A stretch of DNA of 64,000 nt from Mytilus californianus. Taxonomy: Eukaryota; Mollusca; Bivalvia; Mytilida; Mytilidae. Position 1 is the first letter of the stretch; every line of letters starts with the position of its first letter. Positions 1 to 13,700 of this stretch are shown here, in pieces. The notes below the pieces were generated by a model, which ran no database searches, was not told where the DNA came from, and saw nothing but the letters and a program-made list of their open reading frames with translations. The stretch is taken from the NCBI RefSeq assembly GCF_021869535.1, contig NW_026262701.1, forward strand, positions 7,083,501 through 7,147,500, given 5' to 3'. The position numbers and the translations under genes were made by a program.

Positions 1-1274
1 ATGAAGGAATGTTGCCTCTCTTGTATGTCATTATGCACATGCAATATCTAATTCTGTTCTGGACAATGGTCCATATAATAAATGCAACAACACTTTTAAT
101 GTTTAGAAGCATCAATGTGATGGATAAATTATCCTTTATTGATTAACAGAAGAAGAAGAAACAGTCCACAAAAATCTAAGTATTCAGCAACATGAACCCA
201 ACTAAAAAACCATGGGGAGAATAAAGGAACAATTCCTGTTCCAGTAGTTGTACCCATCATGTTGCCATGCCAAAGAAGCAGTGCGATGGCATCACCATTG
301 AAATAGAGAGGACAAGCTGGTCTCAAATTTTCAAGTGTTTATTGTTGGTCCACCTTTCAAGGTGAAAAGAGGTTGAGATCTCAAAAAGCAAGTTTAACCC
401 TGTTAAACCAGGACACTGAAAAGTGGTCACTTGTCCTATTCCAATATCAGGGTGCTGATGAGTTGTTTCATGTCCTGTTTTTTTTTTGTTGGTTAATTTG
501 GCGAGTTTGGTGTATATGGTGGATATTTTATGGTATGTTAAAATTCACAATTTGTTTAGAATCACAATTATGAACTGGTAGTGTATAAAATCTGATCTAT
601 TCATGAGGACCCTCCAATGTTGACTTTTAGAGGTCTCTAGGCTATTTAAGTCTTTGTGTTGTTTTCTCATTGTTGTTTATCCTACATCTCCCTAAAATCA
701 CATTTGAATTATTATATTCTGTTTTATTTAAACTTTGGAGTTATCCAGTTTCATACTATTTTGTTCCATATCAGACCAGTGGTTCAGAGATGATTTTTTT
801 ACCTTTACGGCAAATTTCAAATGATGTCAACAGTTTTATAGAATGTCCTTGGAGAAGTTACATATTAAACTCAAGTTGTTAAATTATTTTTTGAGAGTCC
901 AGTAGATAGTTGTCTCATTGTTAATCATACAAATCTTCTAATTTTTATATTGACCAATAAATATAAATCATTTACTGAATAAAAGGTTATGAACTGGTGG
1001 CCTTGATCTCAAAATAAATCAAAGATCCCAATTCAGAACTTAAAATCAAACATTGCATTGTGGGACTCCATCATGGTCAAACCTGATCGGAGACATTGTG
1101 CCCTGATGTTTCATTTAAAAAGACCTGTGAACTTTAAATATGTTCAAAACCTTACTTAATAGACTAAATTAAATTTTCTTAAAAGTGAACTGGTGATTGG
1201 AGGCATTTTTAAAAGCGAACTAAAGTATGCTGGAGCTCGGATTGTATTATTCAGGCAATATTTTGAAATAATTT
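1..1274. other. No gene recognised
   Basis: AT-rich sequence downstream of HYOU1. Only short ORFs are present, with no splice-site context or recognisable protein. It may hold old repeat sequence. Confidence 0.5.
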
Positions 1275-1500
1275 GTGCCCCTTGGTCTTTAACTTTAATC
1301 AAAACTGAGGTTGTGAGTTCGAACCCCCCTCGTGCGGGTGTACTCGACTCCAATCTTAATTGACTAAGATTGTAAGTTTTCCTATCAAAGGTTGGTGGTT
1401 TTCTCCGGCTTCCTCCACCAATAAAAACTGGCCGCCACGAAATAGCCCAAAAGTGGTGCTTTAAAGTGGCGTTAAAACACCAAAAATCAAATCAAACTAT
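1275..1500 (+). repeat. tRNA-derived SINE (META-SINE-like)
   Basis: The head contains a pol III B-box-like gagttcgaaccc. It is followed by the central phrase ggtggttttctccggcttcc, which resembles the conserved core of widespread animal SINEs, and the tail ends in gtggcgttaaaacaccaa plus caaat-type repeats. The upstream edge is uncertain. Confidence 0.6.
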
Positions 1501-4500
1501 AACTTTAAGTAGAACAGATAGATTCATACACTATGCACTACTTTCTGCAACGTGTGTAATTTTTAATGAAAAGTTTTTTCTTTACTAGTCATAGTAATAT
1601 ATATACTATCATCATTATTTAGATTAGATATCTGAACATATATGGTAAATAATTTGATAGGATCAAAAGAATGTAAACCTCACTGCACTTTGTTGTGTGT
1701 ACTCTCAGAAAAACAGGTAGAGAAGACGTTAAAATATAGCTTTCCAACCAGGGGCTGTGGTTTTTTTGGATAGCAATTTGTGCAGACTTTACCTTTCAAT
1801 CTTACCATTCCTAGCTATCACCATAATGAAAATTTTGTTAAAATGTGATTAAGTACTGCATAGATAATGTTAAAGATTACAAGGCTGAACAAAATAATAA
1901 TTTATTCAAAAATATCTCTCCTTCATTCAACATCATAACAATAGCATTCTTACAATAAATACTGAAAGCCTGTATCACTTGTAGTGATATCAGGACACAT
2001 CAATGCTGTTATCCACAACACTTAACATTTGCAAACAAAGAATGGTTAATCAACAATGAATTTATTCCCAAAATATCAGGAAAAAAGGTCAACAATAAAG
2101 AGAAAATAAAGCACATTTTTGTTTCACACAATTTTAAGCCTCTTCACTAGCCAAGGGTTACAATCCTCTCCTCTTGAAGGGCAGGGGATAAAATCATAAC
2201 CCTTTGCTAGGGTGGATGATTTTTAAGATACCAGGGTTAAAAGGAAAAGAGATCAAATGAATAATGGTGGCAGTTTATTCTTGGGCTCTACCTGAGTAGT
2301 ATTATCAGTGATATAGCTAGGCATAAATGTTAGTTGCTGCTTCCAATTATAAGAAAAATAAAAGGATATCTCTATAAGAGTAGTATTGAGAAGATGTCGA
2401 TGATCTAGCATACAAACAAAGCTACACCACTGAATGATTTTGTAAATGATCTTATATTGTGTATCATTGGTAAATTATGAAGTATGGTTACTGTAAGGTT
2501 TTAATGTGAAATCTTTTTCAATGAGGAAAACAATATGATGTCCCCTTTTACATTTGTACAGAGCCTAAATCAAAACATTAATATTTTCTTTTTTCAGATT
2601 TTGGACCTAAATTTCAGAATAATATGTTGCAGAACATTTCCCTCAAATTTTATAAATATTTTTATCATTATATTTATTTATTCTCTCATTTCCAAACATC
2701 AAGCAGCAAAAAAAGTGTCAAATACAATTTTAACAGACATGACCCACACTGCCAACTGTACAGTAACATTGGAATGATAGAGAGTCCCTTTCAAACTACA
2801 TTCACACATGACTTACACCCTTAAAATCTCATAAACATACTGTATATATACAATGATCATCTCAATCAACTTATGAATATTTGTTACTCATGATGATAAG
2901 TAGTTGCTGATAATTCATACAGTGAGTGATAAACATAATAGATATCTCTCACCCATTTATTACTCATAAGAGATTCAATAAATTCAAATCAATAACACTT
3001 TGGTGCTTTTTTTCCACATTTAATCTCATGGCTAAAATTAATTATAAGCCGTAACTTACTAGTGATTTTTCCAGAAAGATATTTTGAACTAAGCTTTTGG
3101 TTATTTTAAGAAACATCAATATGAATATTACAAATGTTACTTCCCCCCCCCCAAATGTAATTCAAGTTAAAAATTAATTTTCATCTTATTTACATAAATA
3201 CAATCCTCACCACATATCACTGTATATCACATAGTTTGCAATATATCCTTGATTGACTCCAGTGTAATAAATATTAATTCTTTTGCACCATTAACGATGT
3301 ATATATTAAATTCTTTGAAATATTTATAAATTTTATATTATTAAGATAATAAATCTCTTAAAATAACATTAGTACATGGTTATTAACAGCTAACAAAAAA
3401 AAGCACTTTATACCATGAAAAAAATTGTAGCATCTAACAATATTACTGTTAAAACCATGATTTTGAACTCTTGAACAATAAATACACACACTTTTACCAG
3501 CTATCAGTACTGCAGATGCAATAGGTAACAATGATCATAAGCTGTTGTACATGACTTCAAAGTCCTATGTATTGCAATTGCAATCAGAACCGTAGACACA
3601 AATCTTTACAATATAGCAGAAACAATTGTTACAAGGAGTATTGATAGAACTATTAAGTATCTAGGTAGACAAAATAGATTGAAAAGAAAGGTCCAAGAAA
3701 ACACCTCCTAAATGTAAAAATTGAAAGAACACTTGAATGAAATATTATTTAGCTTTTCAGTTCTATTTAAATAATATAAATCTACTGGATAAATGGAGCT
3801 GGAAAAGTAACAAATAATGTGTAAAATCAAACAAATGTCATAACTGACACATATTTCATACAATAAACATATAAAAATAGTGTTAACCATATGTTCTAAT
3901 GCTTATGTATACATATACCTCATTCATGATTGGATTTCTGAATGTTTACTAAATGCTGTACATGTATTCTGAATCAATTCAAAGCTCTCTGAGAAAAAAA
4001 ACCAAATGATTGCTTCATATCAAGCCATTTATATAATCCAATCACATGTTTTACAAATCCAACCATGGATTTCCAAAGTTTTAGGACCCTAAATTACAGT
4101 CAACTTCTCCAACTTCTGCTTATTCGGAAAAAAATACAATAACATAATTACTGCACTATTCAGGAGAGAAATAAATAATATCATGTTATATCAAAGGTGA
4201 CATCTCATCATATTAAGATATAAGGACTTGATCAGTTTAAAATATCAGTATATCAACTAATACGTAAACTACCGATAGATATGTAGTAAGTTTTGGTAAT
4301 GGGTGAAACATATGACATATTAATCCTTTTTCGGTGCATAATCCTTTGAAGACAAGTGTTCTAAAATTTACAGTTTAAAGGTTTTGTAAGGATTATTTTA
4401 TTTAAATCATGTCTTACATTCAATTGAAAATTGTATACATCTGAATTCCTTTAACCTCACCTACTCGTCAAAAGAACAATCAGAACTTGACTAATAACAT

Positions 4501-4682
4501 GACATAAATGAAAATTAAAGAAACATAAGCATAAAAATATAGGCTGTTTGGACGTTTACATGAAGCAATATTGAAAGACTTTGATGATTTTCTGCTGGTC
4601 TGTTTGAACATTCATGGTCACAGAAAACTGGCTCAAGTGGTCCAAATTAAATGTCAATTAAATATCCTAGGTTCAGCTTGTG
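1501..4682 (-). other. HYOU1 3' UTR and downstream flank
   Basis: No second gene is visible. The HYOU1 3' UTR begins at 4682 and runs leftward. Several minus-strand AATAAA-like signals occur, including one near 1900-1905, and I cannot say which is used. Only short chance ORFs are present. Confidence 0.45.
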
Positions 4683-4723
4683 TTATAATTCTCCTGGATC
4701 ATGTTTGGATTTTTCTGTTGTTT
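4683..4723 (-). CDS. HYOU1: HYOU1 coding exon 25: C-terminus and stop
   Basis: A 41-nt coding segment encoding [13 protein letters not shown] and a TAA stop (4685-4683). Acceptor tttgcag. It lies where the ER-retrieval signal should be (human ends NDEL), but the last four residues read PGEL. The 3' UTR runs on to lower coordinates. Confidence 0.85.
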
Positions 4724-7700
4724 CTGCAAATATAAAATGAATGTTTAGCTGAGGATAAATAACATTCATATGGATGAAACATTTAAGACCGCAATAACAA
4801 GACAACATTGATGTTGCAGATAGCATTGTCTTATAAGAATGATAAGTTTTTCTCAATCAAAATAGAAAACAAAGAAAAGATGTTAATGATCTTACTTTTC
4901 AAATAAAGAAATTATAAACTTTATACATTTGACAGAGTAGGCTTACTGGATGTCATCTTAGTTTCATAACTTTTTGGTCCCAGACAAAAATATTCTTGAA
5001 ACACAAGTGGATTTCCCAGATTACCCCTTACAGTGACATGTTAATATCCACTTCAATCAGTTGCCAAATCTTGAAACACATTTTCCGTATATGAATAAAA
5101 TTCAATGATTGTCTCATTATATTGTGTCATTAATATCTGTCCTGCCATTAAGTAGGAGTTGAGATAACAAGAGACTATTCACAAATAGCAATATTGAAGT
5201 AGGTTAGTTGAATTATCTCCCTTTTCACAGGAATGACCAGGATTCTATTCATTTACACACATTCTAAGGTAAAGTAATACAACTGTGTGAAATTTCACCA
5301 ACATCCATTTAGCCATTTAGGAGTAGCGCTAACAAGGTTCAGAGAAAAATGAAAGGACAAAGTAATTCCTATATAAACCACACCAAAATTTAGGTGTACA
5401 AAAGGAGGGGGGGTATATTTAAGTCAGCCAGATTCACACTTCTTCAGCATAGGACTGTTACTCATTATTGGCTTTTGAATCAAACAGTTGGATCACCAAA
5501 TCAATAATTATATTAAAGACAATGAAAACCAAACCAGCCAAGCAGATCAGGTAACAATGACTAACAAGACTGCATTGTACATGGTTGACCAAGGTGAAAA
5601 AGCAGATCAAATATAAACCGGTTTGCAACTGTTCTAATATTCCACTAAATAACTACATTGCAACAGACATTTCTAATTCATAAAACATCAAATCACCTTC
5701 ATCTAAGATAAGCAATGTTTTAGGAAACAAATTACTAGGGCCAGGTACCTGCATGCCCCTTTTGGGTTAATATTCAATGGACCCTTCTAGCATAACTGGA
5801 TTAGAACTACAAATTACCTGTTATAGTCTCTAATATTATAGATTTTCTTTTAAAACGAGCTACAAAGGAAACAGAAATCTTCAGAAAGAATTTTGTATTC
5901 AAGCTATACACGAGACAAGAGACATCACATTTATTATAAAATGCCACATATTTCAGACCAGAGACAAAAAGCACGTCCTTATACTTGTCTATGCATATAC
6001 ACTCATTCCAGGCTTAAAATTTTGTACACCAGACATGGCTTCTGTCTACAAAAGACTCATCAGTGAAGCTCGAATAAAAAGTTAAAAAGTCCAAAATAAG
6101 TACGAAGATGAAGACCACTGAGGGCTCATAATTCCATATTATCCAAGAATATGAAGCCCCCTAACAAACTTTTTACACATATGCATTTCACCCTTTAAAC
6201 CTCTAAACCTTTATCATTAAGCTTTTTTATTTGTCATTTCATAAACAAATTAGTACCAGGTACAAATTATTGGTATGTTACTATTTTGTGTAGGAATACA
6301 TGTATAAAGACAGAAAGAAGAGAAGACCAAGATTTATACAACAGACATGAAAATTTAGAGACATATTGAAGACAGGAAAACAACACAAAGTACACATAGA
6401 CAGTTGAGAACACAAAAATGAGACTAAATTCAATATAAACTTTACCTTCTTTATCTTTTTCTGATTTTTCTATATTTTCTGTAAAGACAAAAAAAAAATC
6501 ACAAAATTAAACAAGAATGTGTCCATAGTACACGGATGCCCCACTTGCACTATCATTTTCTATGTTCAGTGGACCGTGAAATTGATGTAAAAACTCTAAT
6601 TTGGCATTAAAACTAGAAAGATCATACCATAGGGAACATGTGTACTAAGTTTCAAGTTGATTGGACTTCAACTTCATCACAAACTACCTTGACCAAAAAC
6701 TTTAACCTGAAGCAGGACAGACGAACGGACGGACGAACGAACAGATGCACAGACCGAAAAACATAATGCCCCTCTACTATCGTAGGTGGGGCATAAAAAA
6801 AGAATAACATTCCCTGTTTTTATTTATAAACATTTAAAAATATACTTATACAAGGCTGTGGACAGAAGAAGTAGCACAGTGTATTTCCAAATCCTTTGGA
6901 TATGTATATCTCCCTTAAATATTTCTTACATATTTATTTTTCAAAGAAATAAAGCTGGTTTTAAAGATAACTACCCATAATAATTTAACGCATTTTTCAA
7001 AAGCTTAACTCATTTACTGGAAGACAAATATTATTTTATGAAACATCAGATGTATTATAAGATTTGCAAAATAGAAGACAAAATAGTATGTATTTAAATA
7101 TCGAAAAATGTGTGAACATAAAGGAAGATCTTTCTCAAAGTTGGAATACAAAACTAAATAGTCATTCTCAAAGTTAATTCCAAAAGTTAGATTGATATCT
7201 CAAATTTGGAATACAAACCTTCTTTAGATTCTGTTTTTGTCTTTTCATCTTTTGTTTCTGTTTCTTCACCTTTTGTTTTTGTTTCATCTTTTGTTTCTGT
7301 TGATTTATCTATAGGTTCCTCTACTTCTATTTTTGTATCTTTATCCTTCTCTGCTTTATCTGTTTTATTTGTATCAGATTTTGTAGTATTTCCATCTGTT
7401 TTTGTTGTATTCGATTTTGGTTTAGGTTTGGGTTTGGGTTTAAAATTTTTTGCTTTATTAATTAAATATTTGACTTCTCTATCTAATGCTTGTAATTTTA
7501 ATGCTACATCTTCCACTAATAGTTTAGGTTTTTCTGAATCTGGTGTTTTCTTCTGTTCTTCTACCATATCATCTCTCCATTTCTACAAATTAATACAATT
7601 GAAAGATTACAATACAACAGCAATTTGTTTATGCTTGAGCATAGGCCTGAGTTACCATTTCTGTTCAGAAAATCCCCTCAATTTTACAACCAAACCAAAA

Positions 7701-10700
7701 CAGAAATAACTTTTTAATGATTTTTTAAACCCTTATTTGTTAAACTAAATGCCTAATTAAAACGTATGTTATACTAATTCAGAGAAAAAAAGTTAAAAAG
7801 ATATGATAAAAAATTCTGCGACGATAATATTGGAAAGATGTGAACATTTAGATATATTATATCTAATAGCACTAAGGTCTAATTACCTTTGTATCTGTTA
7901 TCAGTTTTTCTAAAGTTGTAATTTCTACATCGGTAAATATTCGGTCTTCTTCAACAACAGTAAAGTTTTTAACGGACTTCAGGAAATATTTAGTATGATT
8001 CAACATATCTTTCAAAGCCTTTAAAGCCTTTGGTCTTTCTTCGAATTCATACACACGGGCCTTCAATTCTTTGATTTCTTTTTTTAAGGATTTCAACTTG
8101 TCTTGATAAATCTGAAAATTCAATAATATAAGAAATTTCATAAAATAAATCAAAATAAAGTTCATGTATTTATTGACCTCTTAAGATCTAAATAATGAGA
8201 AACTACTCTTGTGCTGTGTCTTATCAAAACCAATATATCTATACAATGACAGAAGCTGATCAAAACCAATATATCTATACAATGACAGAAGCTGACATAC
8301 ATTAAATCAATTACATCTTTCCTGACACAAAGAGAAATATTAAAAACTTGTAAATCTCTTGCAAGCCTTTTCCAAAATGAGCAGTCTATAACTCATTACA
8401 ACAATGTAAACTAAAGTAGTATGTATTATCAACAATCTTACTAATAATCACATGTTATAAGTCAAAGTTCATCATAAATCAAATTTTACCTCAGCTTTGG
8501 CATCTTCCTCCTGATCATACATCCAGTCAGACGCCTCAGACATAAGTTTACTAAGCTTTTCTCTTTCAGCTTCTGTTGAACATTTTTCATACACTTCTTG
8601 TGTTAACTTGTCATTCATATCAAATATAAATGCTTCCAAATCATTCTTTGACTTCTCTAAAAGTTTCTTTTCTTTGTCTTTTGCAGTTAATTCTGCTAAT
8701 CTGTAAATAATTTTTTTAAATCTTTAATATTTTACTTAGTTCATATACCCGACAACAAATGAAAAAATATTGCAACAGAAAAACCAACTATGCTTTTACA
8801 TTTGATGATCCTTTTTAATTTCCTTTGATTATTGTGTTCTAAATTGTTAACACATTGTTGGCTTCCAGACTTTGGATTTGGGGTATGCCAGGAGAAGATT
8901 ATTCTTGGCCTTGGGGTCGTAAAAATTACGAGTAGGATTATCATACTCAGACAAAGATTTAATCCAATCAAAATACTGGATTTGGTGTTTCAAGCACATA
9001 TTTTGTACTGAGTTAAAGTTTTATGACCGAGAGCTCAGGAAAAAAAACGTAAACATGGAAATCAAATACTTTTTTGTATTGTTTGGTTTTGTTTGTTCTC
9101 CAGAATCTGATGAACTGTGGGTACTATTTCATAAAACCGAATGTGATGATATAAATCCCCCGCTTACAGAATTACTGAAGGATTTAATCATTTTTCCTTG
9201 AAAGTATGTCATCTGGTAAAAAAAAAAATAACTGAAATACAATGTCTTGCATGGCCTTATATACTTGATCCAATAAAAAAAAATCAATCTGTTATTTCAA
9301 AGAACTTTCAAAACTTATAACTTCACCAGATATTACCTGGATTACCCGTTTTACCAATGGCGGTGTAAAAAAATATAATCGACAAGTTCTTGCCTTATCA
9401 ATTAAGTAATCAACTGTTTTTACAAAATTTCATGTCTAATGTTCAACATTTTGTTGTGTAATTTCATAAAGTTTTTTTTATATCTACACAACATTTTTTT
9501 AATGCTTTCAAACATCAGACAAGTTTTTAATTTAAGCATTTTTTTGAACTTATCACTGATGCGTCTGATAAACCAAGATAACCAAGAATGAAAAATATTG
9601 CAACTATACTTTAATAAAATGATCCGCTGGGCGCACCTTGATACGACCGCAGAGGTCGAACCCTGAACAGTTGGGGCAAGTATGGACACAACATTCAAGC
9701 TTGATACAGCTCTGAATTTGGATTGTGATTAAATATTTGACACAGCATAGGTTTCTGACACAGAATGAATGTGGTCTAAGAACTTAAAAATTTTAAATTG
9801 GACATTCACCTATTATGGTCAAATATCCAAAATCTAAATACATGGTTAGATTCAGCATATCAAAGAACCCCAAGAATTCAATTTTTGATGAAATCAAACA
9901 AAGTTTAATTTTGGACCCTTTTGACCTCAATGTGGACAAAGTTGATAACGGGGCCCAAAAATCAAAAATCTAAATACATGGTTAGATTCAGCATATCAAA
10001 GAACCCCATATATTCAATTTTTGTTGAAATCAAACAAAGTTTAATTTTGGACCCCGATTTGGACCAACTTGAAAACTGGGCCCATAATCAAAAATCTAAA
10101 TACATGTTTAGATTCAGCATATCAAAGAACCCTAAGAATTCAATTTTTGTTAAAATCAAACTTAGTTTAATTTTGGACCCTTTGGACCTTAATGTAGACC
10201 AATTTGAAAACAGAACCAATAAACTGCTTCGCTGAGCGCAGCTGGATACGCCCGCAGAGGTCCAACCCTGAACAGCTGGGGCAAAAATGGACACAATATT
10301 CAAGCTTGATACAGGTCTGAATTTGGATTGTAATTAAATATTTGACATATTATAGGTTTCTGAATAAATGTAGTCAAAGAACTTGAAATTGGTTATATGA
10401 ATTGAATTTATATTCAATTAAAGATTTCTTGCTGTTGTGCAATACACTATGTTGTTGCGCAATACTTAGTAAATTTGTTGTCAGACTATTAACAAATAAA
10501 ATTTATAAAATTCTAAAGGGAGCTTACATCAATAGATATAAACAATTCACCAAAGTTTCATAAGAATTGCTGAAAGAATTTTTGAGTTATTGTCTGAAAA
10601 CTGGAAAGTCCCCCCTTTTTTAATGAATAAAACCCCATAACTTGGAAATGTAAAATCTAACACTTATAAAATTCTAAAGGGAGCTTACACCAATAGATAT

Positions 10701-13700
10701 CAACAATTCATCAAAGTTTCATGAGAACTGCTGAAAGCATTTTTGAGTTATTGTCCCAAAACTGGAAAATCCCCCTTTTTTTTATGAATAAAACCCAGTA
10801 ACTTGAAAACGTAAAATCTAAAATTTATAAAAATCAAAAGGAAGCTCATGTCAATAGATATAAACAATTAACTAAAATTTCTTGCAAGTTGGTGAAAGCA
10901 TTCTTGAGTAATTGTCCGAAAATTGGAAAATCCCCCTTTTTTTAATGAATAAAACCCCATAACTCGGAAACGTAAAATCTAAAATTTATAAAAAACGAAA
11001 GGGAGCTCGCGTCAATAGATATAAATAATTCACCAAAGTTTTATGCAAATTGGTTAAAGCGTTTTTGAGTTAATGTCCGACATGTTGACGACGGACGGAC
11101 AAACGGACGGACAGACGGACAAGGGTATACCATAATACGTCCCGTAAACGGGCGTATAAAAATTAAGAATCTAAATACACAGTTAGATTCGGCATATCAA
11201 AGGACCCCAATAATTCAATTTTTGATGAAATCAAACAAAGTTTAATTTTGGACACTTTAGACCTCGATGTGGACCAATTTAAAAAACGGGGACCAAAATC
11301 CAAAAACTTAATACACGGTTAGATTCAGCATATTAAAGAACCCCAAGAATTCAAGAATAAAACCCCATTGAAATTGGTCAAGAAATAAGCAATTTATACG
11401 AAGTATCTTCTTTTGCACAATACTGTGCAATTGAATATTTCTTGCTATTGCGCAATACTGCACAATTGACAATTTCTTGCTATTGTGCAATATTGTGCTA
11501 TTGGATATTTCTTGCTATTGCGCAATACTGTGCAATTGAAGATTTCTTGCTATTGCGCAATACTGTGCAATTGAAGATTTCTTGCTATTGTGCAATACTG
11601 TGCAATTGAAAATTTCTTGCTATTGCACAATACTTATTATATAATAATTTACACATCCTGTTTGGTGTGTATCTCCTACATATCATTATTATTTGCTTTT
11701 AAATATAAATCAGAAATAACCAACTTAAAATGGAAAATTTTAACAGAAAAAAAAAAGGAAAAAAAAAAAGAGATCCATACACTTGAACACAAGTTATTGT
11801 CTGGAAACTAGAAAAATGTGTTTTTTGGCCCCTTTTTGGCCCCCAATTCCTAAACGTTTCGGGCAATTACCCCCAAACTCAATTCCAGCTTTCCCTTTGT
11901 GATATGGAACCTTGTAGTACAATTTCAGAAATATCCAAACACTTACAGACAAGTTATTGTCATGAACTAGAAAAATGCTTGTTTTTTGCCCCTTTTTTGG
12001 CCCCTAATTCCTAAAATTTTGAGGCAATTACCCCCAAAATCAATCTCAGCATTCCCTGTGTGATATGGAACCTTGTGGTACAATTTCAGAAAGATCCATA
12101 CACTTGAACACAAGTTATTGTCATAAAACTAGAAAAATGCTTATTTTTGGCCCCTTATTCCTAAACGTTTCAGGCAATTACCCCCAAACTCAATTCCAGC
12201 TTTCCCTTTATGATATGGAAGCTTGTAATACAATTTCAGAAAGATCCATACACTTTCACACAAGTTATTGTCATAAAACTAGAAAAATGCTTGTTTTTTG
12301 CCCCTTTTTTGGCCCCTAATTCCTAATATTTTGAGGCAATTACCCCCAAAATCAATCCCAGCATTCCCTTAGTGATATGGAACCTTGTGGTACAATGTCA
12401 GAGAGATCCATACACTAACACACAAGTAATGTCTGGAAGTTACAAAAATGCTTATTTTTGGCCCCTTTTTGTCCCCTAATTCCTTAACTGTTGGTACCAT
12501 AACCCCCAAAATCAATCCCAACCTTCCTTTTGTGGTATTGAACCTTATGGTAAAATTTCATAGAGATCCATTCACTTAAACTAAAGTTAGAGTGCGAAAA
12601 CCAATGTGTCTTCGGACGACGCAGGACGACGCCAACGTCATACCAATATACGACCGCAAAATTTTTTGCGGTCGTATAATAAATGTGAGGGTTTTGAACA
12701 TTTAACACATTGCCACGGAATAGAAGTTCCTTCATAATATAAGTTCCAAAAGGAAAAAATATTCTGGAATATTATTTCCACAGGAATAAATATTACAGTA
12801 AATGTTCCTAACGGAATAAATGGTATAGAATATTCGTTCCAACAGGAATAGATATTATGACATTGTTTATAAAGTTTCCAGTGGAACTTCTGCTAGGCAG
12901 AACAAATATACGTTAACACACTCCTACACCCCTCTGTACTTACTTTTTCCTCATAACTTTCATTAAGTCTTTGTTCACTTCTGGGATATCAAAAGATTCT
13001 ATCTTTGTATCTATTTTCTCCCTGACAACTGTTACATTTGGCTTTTTCTCCTACAAATATGAAAAAGATATGAAGATTAAGATCAAAAAAATTTTCCTCA
13101 TTTGGAATTACATAAACAAAATTCCCATTGTCATATAAAAGGCACATCTGAAAGCAAGTGATGAATGTCATTTCCAGAACTCAAAACGGCAACTTTCAAT
13201 TGATTGATTGATTTTTAGTGTTTAACGCCACTTTCAACACTATTGGCTATTTTGTAGAGGTCAATTTTCATTAGTGGAGGAAGCAAAACTTTTATATGGT
13301 GTAAAATGTTAATCTTTCAATAGAAAGTACAAGTTGGTGTCTCTCCTTTTCTTTAACTAATCTGGATCACTTCTCAACATATTACCTTTAAATCAGCTTC
13401 AGTTTTATTTTGAGAATCAGTTCCATTAAGTTTATCGGTGGCATCATCAGTCTTGTTTTCACTTTTTTCTTCTTCTTTCCCTTTCTCTGTCTTTTCTTTC
13501 TTTGTTTCATCTGTTTTCTCTTCTGTCTTGTCTGATTTTTTATTACTTTTATCCTCCTCATCTGCTGGTACCTACCATCACAAAAGACATTTATTAAAAT
13601 AAAGTTCTAAAAACCTACCACTAAAAAAATATATTTCTTACAATAAAGTTCTGAAACCTACCAGTTAAGACATCTAATTCATTACTTACCTTTATTCAAA

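Larger units (their letters stand above)
9615..12679 (+). mobile_element. Pearl/HINE-like non-autonomous element, full-length copy
   Basis: Begins TAAAATG, followed by a CGCTGGGCGCA-type motif and atacgaccgcagaggtc. It ends in a long hairpin (tacgaccgcaaaa / ttttgcggtcgta) then TATAA. The inside is made of tandem arrays: about 130-bp units (from 9829), about 160-bp units (10511-11090), a 35-bp array (11418-11635) and a second set of about 160-bp units (11800-12600). Boundaries follow from the nested copy at 25742-26651. A central tandem array with a 3' palindrome is the architecture of bivalve pearl elements and of Helentron-derived HINEs. No transposase is encoded. It sits in HYOU1 intron 20. 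Confidence 0.7.

Noticed and set aside
129-326. 65-codon hydrophobic minus-strand ORF
   Set aside because: It ends in a Leu/Phe run encoded by an agaagaagaag tract, has no splice context and matches no family I recognise.
7206-7709. 167-codon plus-strand ORF rich in Phe/Ser/Val
   Set aside because: It is the antisense of HYOU1 exon 23. The Lys/Glu/Thr-rich sense strand forces a stop-free, Val/Phe/Ser-rich complement.
9650-9675. tRNA B-box-like gaggtcgaaccctg in the HINE-like element
   Set aside because: Other copies read ggtccaaccctg, no A box or cloverleaf precedes it, and the element has HINE-like ends rather than a SINE tail.
11418-11635. Regularly repeated 35-bp units resembling a CRISPR array
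   Set aside because: The units are contiguous with no unique spacers, lie within a eukaryotic transposable element, and have no cas genes nearby.
12065-12319. Repeated-peptide ORF ([19 protein letters not shown] type)
   Set aside because: The peptide repeats because the DNA is a ~160-bp tandem array. Related ORFs at 26006-26651 arise from the same units, and start, stop and frame are not conserved.
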